Shown here: positions 28,916 through 38,550 of the stretch, piece by piece | How the letters are laid out: each line of letters opens with the position of its first letter | Numbering within the stretch: position 1 is the stretch's first letter | Source of the DNA: Variovorax gracilis | Lineage (GTDB): Bacteria > Pseudomonadota > Gammaproteobacteria > Burkholderiales > Burkholderiaceae_C | Direction of reading: 5' to 3' | Assembly (NCBI RefSeq): GCF_030317115.1 | Contig: NZ_JASZYF010000004.1 | Location: 1 to 64,000 of the forward strand | DNA: 64,000 nucleotides | The notes under the pieces: generated by a model | What the model was told of the DNA's origin: nothing | Database searches by the model: none | What the model saw: the letters and a program-made list of their open reading frames with translations, nothing else | Translations under genes and position numbers: made by a program

Positions 28916-30357
28916 AGCACGCGATCCGTCACATCCATTTCGTCGGCGTCGGCGGCTCGGGCATGAGCGGCATCGCCGAAGTGCTGCTCAATCTCGGCTA
29001 CAAGATCTCGGGCTCGGACCTTGCCGACAGCGCGACGCTGCGGCGCCTGGCCGGCCTGGGCATCACGACTTGCGTGGGCCATGACGCGGCGAACATCGCC
29101 GGCGCGGATGCCGTCGTCACCTCGACCGCCGTGCAGTCCGACAACCCCGAAGTGGTCGCCGCGCGCGAGAAGCGCATCCCCGTGGTGCCGCGCGCCCTGA
29201 TGTTGGCGGAGCTGATGCGCCTCAAGCAGGGCATCGCGATCGCCGGCACGCATGGCAAGACCACCACGACAAGCCTGGTCGCGAGCGTGCTCGCGGCCGC
29301 CGGGCTCGATCCGACCTTCGTGATCGGCGGCCGCCTCAACAGCGCGGGTGCCAATGCGCAGCTCGGCAGCGGCGACTACATCGTGGTCGAGGCCGACGAG
29401 TCGGACGCCTCGTTCCTGAACCTGCTGCCGGTGATGGCGGTGGTCACGAACATCGACGCCGACCACATGGAGACCTACGGGCACGATTTCGCGAAGCTCA
29501 AGAAGGCCTTCGTCGACTTCCTGCATCGCATGCCGTTCTACGGCGTCGCGATCCTGTGCACCGACGACCCCGCCGTGCGCGAGATCGTGACGGAAGTGTC
29601 GTGCCCGGTGACGAGCTACGGCTTCGGCGAGGACGCCCAGGTGCGCGCGGTCAATGTGCGCGCCGTCGGCTCGCAGATGCACTTCACCGCGCAGCGCCGC
29701 AACGGCGTGACGCTGCCGGACCTGGACATCGTGCTGAACCTGCCGGGCGAGCACAACGTGCGCAATGCGCTGTCGGTGATCGCGGTGGCGGTCGAGTTGG
29801 GCGTGCCCGACGAAGCGGTGCAGCGCGGCCTCGCCGACTTCAAGGGCGTGGGCCGGCGCTTCCAGCGCTACGGCGAAGTCCCGTCGCACGACGCGGGCAG
29901 CTTCACGCTGATCGACGACTACGGCCATCACCCGGTCGAGATGGCGGCCACCATCGCCGCTGCGCGCGGGGCTTTCCCGGGCCGGCGCCTGATGCTCGCT
30001 TTCCAGCCGCATCGCTTCACGCGCACGCGGGACTGCTTCGAGGACTTCGTCAAGGTCATCGGGCAGGCCGATGCGGTGCTGCTGGGCGAGGTCTACGCGG
30101 CCGGCGAGGCGCCGATCGTGGCGGCGGACGGCCGCTCGCTGGCGCGCGCCTTGCGCGTGGCGGGCAAGGTCGAGCCCGTCTTCGTCGACGAGATCGCCGC
30201 GATGCCGCAGGCGATCCTGGACAACGCGCGCGAGGGCGACGTCGTGATCTGCATGGGAGCGGGCTCGATCGGCGCCGTGCCCGCGAAAGTGGTTGAACTG
30301 GGCGGCCCGGTGCCCCCGAAATCAGAGCGCCTGACGCGCGAAGGGAGGGCGCTGTGA
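28912..30357 (+). CDS. murC: UDP-MurNAc:L-alanine ligase
   Basis: MurC adds the first amino acid, L-alanine. It shows the N-terminal [17 protein letters not shown], the P-loop [36 protein letters not shown] and [14 protein letters not shown]. Length is 481 residues. ATG 28912 overlaps murG. The related recycling ligase Mpl is encoded at 53.1-54.6 kb. Confidence 0.97.
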   Translation: MKHAIRHIHFVGVGGSGMSGIAEVLLNLGYKISGSDLADSATLRRLAGLGITTCVGHDAANIAGADAVVTSTAVQSDNPEVVAAREKRIPVVPRALMLAELMRLKQGIAIAGTHGKTTTTSLVASVLAAAGLDPTFVIGGRLNSAGANAQLGSGDYIVVEADESDASFLNLLPVMAVVTNIDADHMETYGHDFAKLKKAFVDFLHRMPFYGVAILCTDDPAVREIVTEVSCPVTSYGFGEDAQVRAVNVRAVGSQMHFTAQRRNGVTLPDLDIVLNLPGEHNVRNALSVIAVAVELGVPDEAVQRGLADFKGVGRRFQRYGEVPSHDAGSFTLIDDYGHHPVEMAATIAAARGAFPGRRLMLAFQPHRFTRTRDCFEDFVKVIGQADAVLLGEVYAAGEAPIVAADGRSLARALRVAGKVEPVFVDEIAAMPQAILDNAREGDVVICMGAGSIGAVPAKVVELGGPVPPKSERLTREGRAL

Positions 30358-31337
30358 GCCTCGTGGATTCCAAGGGCTTCGGAAAGGTCGCCGTCCTTTT
30401 TGGCGGCAGCTCGGCCGAACGCGAGATTTCCATCATGTCCGGCACGGGCGTGCTCGAGGCGCTGCGCTCGCGCGGCGTGGATGCGCATGCCTTCGACCCG
30501 GCCGAGCGCGAGCTGAGCGATCTCAAGCGCGAGGGTTTCGCGCGCTGCTTCGTCGTGCTGCACGGCCGGCATGGCGAAGACGGCACGGTGCAGGGCGCAC
30601 TCGAACTGCTCGGCATTCCGTACACCGGTTCCGGTGTCATGGCGTCGAGCGTGGCGATGGACAAGGTCATGACCAAGCGCATCTGGCACGCCGACGGCCT
30701 GCCGACGCCGCGCTACGTACGGCTGGCTTTCGACCAGCAAAGCCGCGAGCAGATCAATGCCGTCCCCGACGTGCTGGGCCTGCCGCTCATCGTGAAGCCG
30801 CCGCGCGAGGGCTCGTCCATCGGCGTGACCAAGGTCCTGGGCTACTCGCAGATGCAGGACGCCGTCTCGCTGGCGGTCCGCTACGACGCCGACGTGCTCT
30901 GCGAGGAGTTCATCGAGGGCGAGGAAGTCACCTGTGCCGTGCTGGGCAGCGGGCTGGACGCCGTCGCGCTGCCGGTGGTGCGCATCGCCGCACCCGAAGG
31001 CGCCTACGACTACCAGAACAAGTACTTCACCCACGACGTGAAGTACCACTGCCCGAGCGGCCTGCCGGCCGACGAGGAGCATGAGATCCGCCGCATCACT
31101 CTGGCCGCCTACCACCAGCTCGGCTGCCGCGGCTGGGGCCGCGCCGACCTGATGATCCGCGCCAGCGACCGCAAGCCTTTCCTGCTGGAGATGAACACCT
31201 CGCCGGGCATGACATCGCACTCGCTCGTGCCCATGTCGGCGCGCGCCGCAGGCATCGGCTATGAAGACCTGTGCCTGCGCGTGCTCGCCACCGCGACGCT
31301 GGATTCCGGCTCCGAACCCAAAGAGGCCAGTCCGTGA
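30354..31337 (+). CDS. ddl: D-alanine:D-alanine ligase
   Basis: Ddl makes the D-Ala-D-Ala used by MurF. It is an ATP-grasp enzyme of 327 residues. Conserved parts are [64 protein letters not shown] and [20 protein letters not shown] 30354 overlaps the murC stop (GTGA). Placement between murC and ftsQ is the DdlB arrangement. Confidence 0.96.
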   Translation: MSLVDSKGFGKVAVLFGGSSAEREISIMSGTGVLEALRSRGVDAHAFDPAERELSDLKREGFARCFVVLHGRHGEDGTVQGALELLGIPYTGSGVMASSVAMDKVMTKRIWHADGLPTPRYVRLAFDQQSREQINAVPDVLGLPLIVKPPREGSSIGVTKVLGYSQMQDAVSLAVRYDADVLCEEFIEGEEVTCAVLGSGLDAVALPVVRIAAPEGAYDYQNKYFTHDVKYHCPSGLPADEEHEIRRITLAAYHQLGCRGWGRADLMIRASDRKPFLLEMNTSPGMTSHSLVPMSARAAGIGYEDLCLRVLATATLDSGSEPKEASP

Positions 31338-32116
31338 GCGACAGCATCCCCGTGCCCTTCGACGTCAAGCTGATGAACGTGACCGCGACGCTGGTGTTCG
31401 CGCTGTTCGCGTGCACGCTGCTGGCGGCGGGCGCATGGTGGGTGCTGCGCCAACCGTTCTTTCCGCTCGCCGGCATCAAGGTCGACGGCGAGGTCACCCA
31501 CAACAACGTCGTCACCTTGCGCGCCAACGTTGCGCCGCAACTGGCGGGCAACTTCTTCACGGTCGACCTGGCGCGTGCGCGCACCGCATTCGAGTCGGTG
31601 CCCTGGGTGCGCAAGGCGGTCGTGCGACGCGAGTTCCCGAACAAGCTGCGCGCAACGCTGACCGAGCACGTGCCGGTTGCGCATTGGGGCGACGAAGCCG
31701 GCTCGAAGCTCATCAATGGCTACGGCGAAGTCTTCGAGGCCAATGTGGCGGAGGTGGACGACCGCTTGCCGCGCCTTGACGGGCCGCCCGAACAGGCGGG
31801 CCAGGTGCTGGGGATGTACCGGGTGCTGGCGCCGCTGTTCCAGCCTTACGACCTGTCGATCGAGCAGTTGAGCCTGTCGAGCCGCGGCAGCTGGCGCGCG
31901 CTTCTCGATTCGGGCGCCGTCATCGAACTGGGGCGGGGGCAGGGCGACGAGGTCGCCGCCCGCACGCAGCGTTTCCTGAAGACCGTGACGCCGGTGGCGA
32001 GCCAGTACGGGCGCACGGTCGCAGCGGTCGAGGGTGCCGACTTGCGGCACAACGAGGGTTACGCGCTGCGGCTGCGCGGCGTCACCACGGTCGTTCCCGA
32101 CCCCAAGAAGAAATAG
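31334..32116 (+). CDS. ftsQ: Cell division protein FtsQ
   Basis: FtsQ is a bitopic scaffold linking early and late divisome proteins. It has a short cytoplasmic N-terminus, one membrane helix (about 14-37), a POTRA domain beginning at [16 protein letters not shown], and the FtsQ/DivIB beta domain with [29 protein letters not shown]. Length is 260 residues. GTG 31334 overlaps ddl (GTGA). Confidence 0.95.
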   Translation: MSDSIPVPFDVKLMNVTATLVFALFACTLLAAGAWWVLRQPFFPLAGIKVDGEVTHNNVVTLRANVAPQLAGNFFTVDLARARTAFESVPWVRKAVVRREFPNKLRATLTEHVPVAHWGDEAGSKLINGYGEVFEANVAEVDDRLPRLDGPPEQAGQVLGMYRVLAPLFQPYDLSIEQLSLSSRGSWRALLDSGAVIELGRGQGDEVAARTQRFLKTVTPVASQYGRTVAAVEGADLRHNEGYALRLRGVTTVVPDPKKK

Positions 32117-32133
32117 CGATTAGAGGAAGATTC

Positions 32134-33363
32134 ATGTCCAAAGAGTACAAAGATCTCGTTGTCGGCCTCGACATCGGCACCGCCAAGGTGATGGCGGTGG
32201 TAGCCGAGGTGCAGTCGAACGGCGAGCTCAAGCTGGCCGGTCTCGGCATCGCCCCGAGCAACGGGCTCAAGCGCGGCGTTGTGGTGAACATCGACGCCAC
32301 GGTGCAGAGCATCCAGCAGGCGCTCAAGGAAGCCGAGCTGATGGCCGACTGCAAGATCAGCCGCGTCTACACCGGCATCACGGGCAGCCACATCCGCGGC
32401 ATCAATTCGAGCGGCATGGTCGCGGTGAAGGACCGGGAGGTCACGCCGGCCGATGTCGCCCGCGTGGTGGAGACGGCGCGCGCGATCAACATCTCCAGCG
32501 ACCAGCGCCTGCTGCTGGTCGAGCCGCAGGAATTCGTGATCGACGGCCAGGACGTGAAGGAGCCGATCGGCATGAGCGGCATGCGCCTGGAAGCCAAGGT
32601 GCACATCGTCACCGGCGCGCAGAGCGCGGCCGAGAACATCATCAAGTGCGTGCGCCGCTGCGGGCTGGAGGTTGACCAGCTCATGCTGAATCCGCTGGCG
32701 TCGAGCCAGGCGGTGCTGACCGAGGACGAGCGCGAGCTCGGCGTGGTGCTGGTCGACATCGGCGCCGGCACGACGGACGTGGCGATCTTCACCAACGGCG
32801 CCATCCGCCACACGGCCGTGATCCCGATCGCCGGCGACCTGATCACCAGCGACATCGCAATGGCGCTGCGCACGCCGACCAAGGACGCCGAGGACATCAA
32901 GGTCGAGAACGGCTATGCGAAGCAATTGCTGGCCGACCCGGATACGCAGGTCGAAGTGCCCGGCCTCGGTGATCGCGGCCCGCGCATGCTGAGCAAGCAG
33001 GCGCTGGCCGGCGTGATCGAGCCGCGCATCGAGGAGATCTTCTCGCTCGTGCAGCAGGTGATCCGCGAGTCGGGTTACGAAGAAGTGCTGTCCTCGGGCG
33101 TGGTGCTCACCGGCGGCAGCGCCGTGATGCCGGGCATGGTCGAGCTGGGCGAGGACATCTTCCTGAAGCCCGTGCGCCGCGGCATCCCCAAGTATTCGAG
33201 CGCGCTGTCGGACATGGTGGCGCAGCCGCGCGCTGCCACCGTCATGGGCCTGCTCGAGGAAGCGCGCTACGCGCGCCTGCGCGGCTTCAAGGTGGCCCAG
33301 AAGAACGGTTCCGTGAAGACGGCTTTCGGCCGCTTCAAGGACTTCATCGTGGGGAATTTCTGA
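32134..33363 (+). CDS. ftsA: Cell division protein FtsA
   Basis: FtsA is the actin-like membrane tether for FtsZ. Actin-fold motifs are VVGLDIGTAKVMAVV, VLVDIGAGTTDVAIF and VVLTGGSAVMPG. The 1C domain lies at about residues 85-165. The C-terminal tail KTAFGRFKDFIVGNF resembles the amphipathic membrane-targeting helix. Length is 409 residues. A GAGGA site precedes ATG 32134. A dispersed repeat separates it from ftsZ. Confidence 0.97.
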   Translation: MSKEYKDLVVGLDIGTAKVMAVVAEVQSNGELKLAGLGIAPSNGLKRGVVVNIDATVQSIQQALKEAELMADCKISRVYTGITGSHIRGINSSGMVAVKDREVTPADVARVVETARAINISSDQRLLLVEPQEFVIDGQDVKEPIGMSGMRLEAKVHIVTGAQSAAENIIKCVRRCGLEVDQLMLNPLASSQAVLTEDERELGVVLVDIGAGTTDVAIFTNGAIRHTAVIPIAGDLITSDIAMALRTPTKDAEDIKVENGYAKQLLADPDTQVEVPGLGDRGPRMLSKQALAGVIEPRIEEIFSLVQQVIRESGYEEVLSSGVVLTGGSAVMPGMVELGEDIFLKPVRRGIPKYSSALSDMVAQPRAATVMGLLEEARYARLRGFKVAQKNGSVKTAFGRFKDFIVGNF

Positions 33364-33366
33364 TGA

Positions 33367-33454
33367 CCTCCAGGCTTTCCCGCTGCGTGCGGCCTCCCAC
33401 CCCTTTGCAGGGGGCAAAGCCAGAGGACCGGCCGAGCCTGTTCCGCGGCGTTCC
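33367..33454 (-). repeat. Dispersed intergenic repeat, reverse orientation
   Basis: A more diverged reverse copy of the 1-205 repeat, recognisable by GCTGCGTGCGGCCTCCCACCCC, the C/G arms and CGAGCCTGTTCCGCGG. It begins just after the ftsA stop. From 33455 to 33627 I see no gene, only the ftsZ leader, which holds an AAGGAG site. Confidence 0.6.
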
Positions 33455-33627
33455 TGGCAGGGAGGCGACGCGATGAATTCATTTCCTCTTTGGCTGGCGC
33501 GAGCCGGTCCACCTCGTCACTTCAACGAGCGATGGCGAAGGACTGGTCCACCCCCATGAGCGCTCTCGGTTCCAACAACAACTTATTCGCAAACAAACGG
33601 CAACTGCAAATTCAAGGAGTCAGAAAA

Positions 33628-34839
33628 ATGGCTATCGAAATGATCGAGATCGAAGAGTTCAATCAAGGTACGCAGATCAAGGTGATCGGCGTCGGCGGCG
33701 GCGGCGGCAACGCGGTCGCCCACATGATGGAGCGTGGCGTCCAGGGTGTGCAGTTCGTCTGCGCCAACACCGATGCGCAGGCCCTGTCGCGCAGCAATGC
33801 GCACAAGACCATCCAGCTCGGTACCAATGGGCTCGGCGCCGGCAGCAAGCCGGAGAAGGGCCGTGACGCCGCAGAGGCCGCGATCGACGACATCCGCGAG
33901 TCGATTGCCGGCGCGCACATGCTGTTCATCACGGCCGGCATGGGCGGCGGCACGGGCACCGGCGCCGCACCGGTGATCGCGCGTGTCGCGAAGGAAATGG
34001 GCATCCTGACGGTGGGCGTGGTGACCAAGCCCTTCGACTGGGAAGGCGGCCGCCGCATGACCAATGCCGACGCCGGCCTGGCCGAGCTCGAAGCCAACGT
34101 CGACTCGCTGATCGTCGTGCTCAACGAGAAGCTGCTCGACGTGTTGGGCGAGGACGTCACCCAGGACGAGGCCTTCGCGCATGCCAACGACGTGCTCAAG
34201 AACGCCGTGGGCGGCATCTCGGAAATCATCAACGAGTACGGCGGCGTGAACGTCGACTTCGAAGACGTTCGCACCGTGATGGGCGAACCCGGCAAGGCCA
34301 TGATGGGCACGGCGGCCGCCAGCGGCCCGGATCGCGCGCGCATCGCCGCCGAGCAGGCCGTGGCCTGCCCGCTGCTCGAAGGCATCGACCTGTCGGGCGC
34401 GAAGGGCGTGCTGGTGCTGGTGACGGCGTCGAAGTCCTCGCTCAAGCTGAGCGAATCGAAGCTCGCGATGAACACCATCCGCGCCTACGCCTCACCGGAC
34501 GCGCACGTGATCTACGGCGCCGCCTACGACGACAACCTCGGCGACGAGATGCGCGTCACCGTGGTCGCGACCGGCCTCTCGCGCCAGGACGCACGCCGCC
34601 AGGCACCGACGCTCGAAGTGATCCGCACCGGCACCGACAACATCCCGTTCAACGTGCCGACCCTCGGCAGCGCGAGCGGACACGGGCACGCGAGCAGCCA
34701 GCCCAACTACGACGGCATGGCCGTGCCCAGCGTGTGGCGTACCAACCGCACCATGGCCGCGGCCAAGGTGGATGCGCTGTCGTCGGGCGGCATGGACGAT
34801 TTCGAGATCCCCGCCTTCCTGCGCCGCCAGGCCGATTGA
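33628..34839 (+). CDS. ftsZ: Cell division GTPase FtsZ
   Basis: FtsZ is the tubulin-like protein that forms the division ring. It has [16 protein letters not shown], the tubulin signature [13 protein letters not shown], the synergy-loop region [11 protein letters not shown] and the C-terminal peptide [12 protein letters not shown] that binds FtsA and ZipA. The start is ATG 33628, 9 nt after AAGGAG, giving 403 residues. The reading frame is open further upstream, but the conserved N-terminus begins here. Confidence 0.98.
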   Translation: MAIEMIEIEEFNQGTQIKVIGVGGGGGNAVAHMMERGVQGVQFVCANTDAQALSRSNAHKTIQLGTNGLGAGSKPEKGRDAAEAAIDDIRESIAGAHMLFITAGMGGGTGTGAAPVIARVAKEMGILTVGVVTKPFDWEGGRRMTNADAGLAELEANVDSLIVVLNEKLLDVLGEDVTQDEAFAHANDVLKNAVGGISEIINEYGGVNVDFEDVRTVMGEPGKAMMGTAAASGPDRARIAAEQAVACPLLEGIDLSGAKGVLVLVTASKSSLKLSESKLAMNTIRAYASPDAHVIYGAAYDDNLGDEMRVTVVATGLSRQDARRQAPTLEVIRTGTDNIPFNVPTLGSASGHGHASSQPNYDGMAVPSVWRTNRTMAAAKVDALSSGGMDDFEIPAFLRRQAD

Positions 34840-34905
34840 CGGGATCAAGGTGGAAGCTATTGCGGGCATAGCGAGGCGGGCGGTGCGCCGGACGCCTCGC
34901 GCTTC

Positions 34906-34911
34906 TAAAAT
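34906..34911 (+). promoter_or_regulatory. -10-like TAAAAT 7 nt before lpxC start
   Basis: TAAAAT ends 7 nt before GTG 34919. There is no Shine-Dalgarno, so lpxC may have its own leaderless transcript beside read-through from ftsZ. Confidence 0.45.
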
Positions 34912-34918
34912 CGCGCCC

Positions 34919-35842
34919 GTGCTTCCACAAAGAACCCTCAAATCCATCACCCGTGCGGTAGGCGTCGGCCTGCACAGCGGGCAGCGCGTGGAACTCACGC
35001 TCCGCCCGGCGCCGGTGAACCACGGCATCGTGTTCCGCCGCGTGGACTTGCCCGAGCCCGTCGAGATCCCGATGACGGCCGAGGCCGTCACCGACACCCG
35101 GCTCGCCTCGACCGTGTCGTCGGGCGGCGCCAAGGTGCAGACCGTCGAGCACCTGATGTCGGCCTGCGCGGGTCTCGGCATCGACAACCTGCAGATCGAC
35201 ATCACGGCCGACGAGGTGCCTATCCTCGACGGGTCCGCGTCGTCCTTCGTGTTCCTGTTGCAAAGCGCGGGCATCGAACTCCAGAGCGCGCCACGCCGTT
35301 TCATCCGCGTGACCCGACCGGTCGAGGTGCGCGAAGGCGAGGGCGCCGATGCCAAGTGGGCCCGGCTCGACCCGTACCACGGCTTCAAGCTCAGCTTCGA
35401 GATCGATTTCGACCATCGCGTCGTCAACTCGACCGGCCAGCGTGTCGAGTTCGACCTCGGCAGCGGCTCCTACAGCCGCGACATCGCGCGCGCGCGCACC
35501 TTCGGCTTCACGAAGGAAGTCGAATACATGCGGTCGAAGGGCCTGGCGCTGGGCGGCGGGCTCGACAACGCGATCGTGATGGACGACACCAAGGTGCTCA
35601 ATGCGGGCGGGTTGCGCTACGACGACGAGTTCGTCAAGCACAAGATCCTCGACGCGATGGGCGACCTCTACGTGATCGGGCAGCCCCTGCTGGCCGCCTA
35701 CAGCGCCTTCCGCTCGGGCCATGCGCTCAACAACAAGCTGCTGCGCGAGCTGCTCGCGCACGACGACGCCCACGAGATCGTGACCTTCGACGACGAGAAG
35801 CGTGCACCAGCCGGTTTCGCCGAGGTCGCGCGCGCCTGGTAG
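34919..35842 (+). CDS. lpxC: UDP-3-O-acyl-N-acetylglucosamine deacetylase
   Basis: LpxC is the committed zinc deacetylase of lipid A synthesis. It begins [18 protein letters not shown], and has the zinc-ligand segment [15 protein letters not shown] (His), [24 protein letters not shown] and [17 protein letters not shown] with further ligands. It is 307 residues from GTG 34919. The upstream in-frame extension lies in the ftsZ end and is not conserved in character. lpxC after ftsZ is the usual end of the proteobacterial dcw cluster. Confidence 0.97.
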   Translation: MLPQRTLKSITRAVGVGLHSGQRVELTLRPAPVNHGIVFRRVDLPEPVEIPMTAEAVTDTRLASTVSSGGAKVQTVEHLMSACAGLGIDNLQIDITADEVPILDGSASSFVFLLQSAGIELQSAPRRFIRVTRPVEVREGEGADAKWARLDPYHGFKLSFEIDFDHRVVNSTGQRVEFDLGSGSYSRDIARARTFGFTKEVEYMRSKGLALGGGLDNAIVMDDTKVLNAGGLRYDDEFVKHKILDAMGDLYVIGQPLLAAYSAFRSGHALNNKLLRELLAHDDAHEIVTFDDEKRAPAGFAEVARAW

Positions 35843-35855
35843 CTCTCCCTCTCCG

Positions 35856-36032
35856 ATGCTGATCTTCCGGTGGGCTATCCTGTTGCTGCTGCTCGTGGCC
35901 GGGGTGTCTTTCGCGTTCTATGCCGGGACCGGGCAGCTCAAGTACCGGCGGTTCGGCTGGATCGTGCTCAAGTGGACGTTGCTGGCTGCCTTCGGCTTCT
36001 TCGCGGTGCTCATTGCCGAGCGGGCCTTCTAG
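35856..36032 (+). CDS. Small membrane protein (58 residues), unknown
   Basis: A short ORF 13 bp after lpxC on the same strand. It encodes two hydrophobic helices, AILLLLLVAGVSFAFYAG and WTLLAAFGFFAVLIA, joined by a basic loop (QLKYRRFGWIVLK). The pattern of a two-helix hairpin is convincing for a real small inner-membrane protein. It converges on ruvC with an 8-bp gap. I do not recognise a named family. Confidence 0.65.
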   Translation: MLIFRWAILLLLLVAGVSFAFYAGTGQLKYRRFGWIVLKWTLLAAFGFFAVLIAERAF

Positions 36033-36040
36033 CTGGCTAG

Positions 36041-36589
36041 CTAGCGCGTCCGCCCCTGCCTGTACATCCCGCTGATGCTGCGCCCCAGTGCCGTGGCTTG
36101 CCCGAGCCGCGCCATCGAGCTGCCGACGTGGGCATGCGTGATCGCGATGCCGAGCGCGTCGGCGGCATCGCTGCCCGGCAAGCCGGGAAGCTGGAGGAGC
36201 CGCTTGACCATCTCCTGCACCTGCGCCTTGGCGGCTCCGCCATGGCCTGCCACGGCCTGCTTCATCTGCAGGGCGGTGTATTCGGCCACCGTGAGGTTGC
36301 TGGTGACCAGCGCGGTGATGCAGGCGCCTCGCGCCTGGCCCAGGAGCAGCGTGGATTGAGGATTGACGTTGACGAACACGATCTCCACCGCCGCCGCATC
36401 CGGCTTGTAGCGCTCGGCAATTTCCCCGATGCCGTCGAAGAGCACCTTGAGCCGCGCCGGCAGTTCGCCGCGTGCCAGGTGCCTGGTGCTGATGGTGCCG
36501 CTGGCGACGTAGCGCAGCGCATGGCCGTCCATGTCGACCACGCCGAAGCCGGTCGTCTGCAGTCCGGGGTCGATGCCGAGGATGCGCAT
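36041..36589 (-). CDS. ruvC: Holliday junction endonuclease RuvC
   Basis: RuvC resolves Holliday junctions with RuvAB. It begins [19 protein letters not shown] (first catalytic Asp), followed by [24 protein letters not shown] (Glu), [19 protein letters not shown] and [14 protein letters not shown] (final acidic residues). Length is 182. ATG 36589 follows the cdsA stop by 7 bp. ruvAB is not adjacent here. Confidence 0.96.
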   Translation of the reverse strand: MRILGIDPGLQTTGFGVVDMDGHALRYVASGTISTRHLARGELPARLKVLFDGIGEIAERYKPDAAAVEIVFVNVNPQSTLLLGQARGACITALVTSNLTVAEYTALQMKQAVAGHGGAAKAQVQEMVKRLLQLPGLPGSDAADALGIAITHAHVGSSMARLGQATALGRSISGMYRQGRTR

Positions 36590-36596
36590 CAGCGGC

Positions 36597-37661
36597 TCAC
36601 ACGTCGAAGTACCAGCGCACTGCGTGGAAGAACACCGGCGCTGCAAAACAAAGCGCATCGACGCGGTCCAGCAGGCCGTTGGCGCCGGTCACGCCGACAC
36701 CGCGCCGGCCCCAGTTGGGGATGCCGCGGTCGCGCTTAAGCGCCTTCATCACCAGATGGCCCATCGAGCCCGCCACGCAGGCGATCAACGACATCGCGAG
36801 CGCCTGGCCGAACTTGAAGGGAGTGATGAAGGAAAGGAGCGCGCCGAACACGCTCGCAATCGCCATGCCCAGCGCCCAGCTCGTCCAGTTGAAGCTGCGG
36901 CTCACGTTCGGAGCGAAGGGCGGCTGCATGAAAAGGCGGTACCTCGCCTGAGCCAGCCAGCCGCTAGGCGGCTCCGGAGGCGGAGCGCCTTCGACCGGCA
37001 TCGTCTTGCGTCGCGACACCAGGTGCTGAACCAGCATGCAGGTCTGCACCACGAACACCAGGTAGAAGATCAGGAACGCGTTCTTGCCTTGATAGCCCGG
37101 AAAGGAGAGCAGCAGAAGCGCCGGCACGTGGCTCATGCCATAGACGCAGACCATGATCCCCCATTGCAGCTTGGCGTTGCGCTCGAGGAAGTGGCTCGGG
37201 TCGTCGGCCAGCGCGCTCACGACCGGAATCGCGAGGAAGACGTAGACCGGGATGAACACCGTGAACAGGTCGAAGTGCGCCGTTGCCACCAGCCAGAACT
37301 GGATCGGCAGCACGACGAAGAAGGCCAGGATCAGGCTTCGATGGTCGCCGCGCCGCGTCGGCGACATCGAGATGAATTCGCGCAGCGCGAAGAATGCAAT
37401 GAGCGCGAAGAGCAATGTCGCGACCTTCTCGCCCAGCGCCCAGCCGACCCAGAACACGATCACCATCACCCAGGTCGTGCGCAGCAGCGAGCGGAAATGA
37501 AGCAGCTCGCGTTGCCAGATCTCGTCGTGCACCGGGTTGCGGCGCTCCCTGAAGCTCAGCAGGAAGGCCACCGTGCTCACGACAAAGAGCAGCCCGAACA
37601 CGATGAAGAACAGCGCTGCGACCTGATGGGTCGATGAAAGATTGCGGAGGTATTGGTTCAT
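36597..37661 (-). CDS. cdsA: Phosphatidate cytidylyltransferase (CdsA family)
   Basis: CdsA makes CDP-diacylglycerol from phosphatidate and CTP. It is a 354-residue polytopic membrane protein. The C-terminal CTP-transferase signature is present: [20 protein letters not shown] followed by [17 protein letters not shown]. It starts directly after the plsC stop (TAGATG). With plsC it provides two consecutive steps of phospholipid synthesis. It is nearer to the YnbB-type long form than to compact 270-residue CdsA, so a paralogue elsewhere in the genome is possible. Confidence 0.88.
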   Translation of the reverse strand: MNQYLRNLSSTHQVAALFFIVFGLLFVVSTVAFLLSFRERRNPVHDEIWQRELLHFRSLLRTTWVMVIVFWVGWALGEKVATLLFALIAFFALREFISMSPTRRGDHRSLILAFFVVLPIQFWLVATAHFDLFTVFIPVYVFLAIPVVSALADDPSHFLERNAKLQWGIMVCVYGMSHVPALLLLSFPGYQGKNAFLIFYLVFVVQTCMLVQHLVSRRKTMPVEGAPPPEPPSGWLAQARYRLFMQPPFAPNVSRSFNWTSWALGMAIASVFGALLSFITPFKFGQALAMSLIACVAGSMGHLVMKALKRDRGIPNWGRRGVGVTGANGLLDRVDALCFAAPVFFHAVRWYFDV

Positions 37662-38450
37662 CTAGACCTCGCGCAGCGCGACGACCGCCTCGCGAGCCCG
37701 ATCGAGAAAGGGACGGCGCTCTTCGCCTTCTTCCAGGCGGATCGGCGCGCCGAAAGTGACCGAGCAGAGGATTGGAACGGGCACCACCTCGCCCTTGGGC
37801 ATCACGCGCTGGACGTTGTCGATCCAGGCCGGTACGAGCACCACCTCGGGGAACATCTGTGCGAGCGTGAAGAGGCCCGACTTGAACTTCTGCGGCATGC
37901 CCGTGTGCCCGCGCGTGCCCTCGGGAAAGATGATGATCGAGTCGCCGCTTTGCAGGGCCTCGATCAGGGGCTGCAGCGGGGCGAGTGCCTCCAGGCTGCC
38001 GGGCGTCGCGGCCGGTACGGGTTCCGCGGCTCGCTGCGACAGCGGCAGCTCGACCTGGGACGTCCAGGGCTCGACGGGCTCCGGGTCCGGCGGCGGGACG
38101 TCGTCGAATGACGGTTCGATACGCACGACCGGAGGTGGCTCGGGCGGCGCTGGGGGCACCACCGGCGCGCCGCCGCCGCGCTCGACATAGATCGCGTTGA
38201 AGACCTCGGTCGTGATCCAGCGCTTGAAGGGCGTGTTGGCCCAGTAGTCGCGCGCGGCGATCGGGCGCGTGATGCTGCGCAACTCCTCGGGGAGGGCGGC
38301 CCAGATCATGACGAGGTCGAGATGGCTTTGGTGATTGGCGAAATAGATGCGCTGTTCGGCCTTGGGCGGGCAGCCCCACCATCGCGCCTGGGCGCCGGTG
38401 AGCAACCGGATCAAGGCCAGCAATCCCCACCCTGTGAACTTTGCGAGCAT
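37662..38450 (-). CDS. plsC: 1-acyl-sn-glycerol-3-phosphate acyltransferase with Pro-rich insertion
   Basis: PlsC acylates lysophosphatidate to phosphatidate. Motif I (NHQSHLD, residues 39-45) and motif III (FPEGTR, 175-180) are present, with PAWIDNVQRVMPKGE as the later motif. Between motifs I and III the protein carries about 60 extra residues (93-152), rich in Pro, Glu, Val and Ala and probably disordered. Total 262 residues. ATG 38450 is 7 nt after TATCAT on the minus strand. It heads the plsC-cdsA-ruvC run. Confidence 0.88.
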   Translation of the reverse strand: MLAKFTGWGLLALIRLLTGAQARWWGCPPKAEQRIYFANHQSHLDLVMIWAALPEELRSITRPIAARDYWANTPFKRWITTEVFNAIYVERGGGAPVVPPAPPEPPPVVRIEPSFDDVPPPDPEPVEPWTSQVELPLSQRAAEPVPAATPGSLEALAPLQPLIEALQSGDSIIIFPEGTRGHTGMPQKFKSGLFTLAQMFPEVVLVPAWIDNVQRVMPKGEVVPVPILCSVTFGAPIRLEEGEERRPFLDRAREAVVALREV

Positions 38451-38457
38451 GGCGGCG

Positions 38458-38463
38458 ATGATA
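38458..38463 (-). promoter_or_regulatory. -10-like TATCAT 7 nt before plsC start
   Basis: On the minus strand TATCAT is separated from ATG 38450 by 7 nt, with no Shine-Dalgarno between. Confidence 0.4.
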
Positions 38464-38550
38464 GAGAGATATCGCGCGCTTTCAGACGTGCGTGTTTGCG
38501 CCGTGTCTGGGCGGACGCAATAATCAGCAAAAAATGCAGGGAGTGAATTC

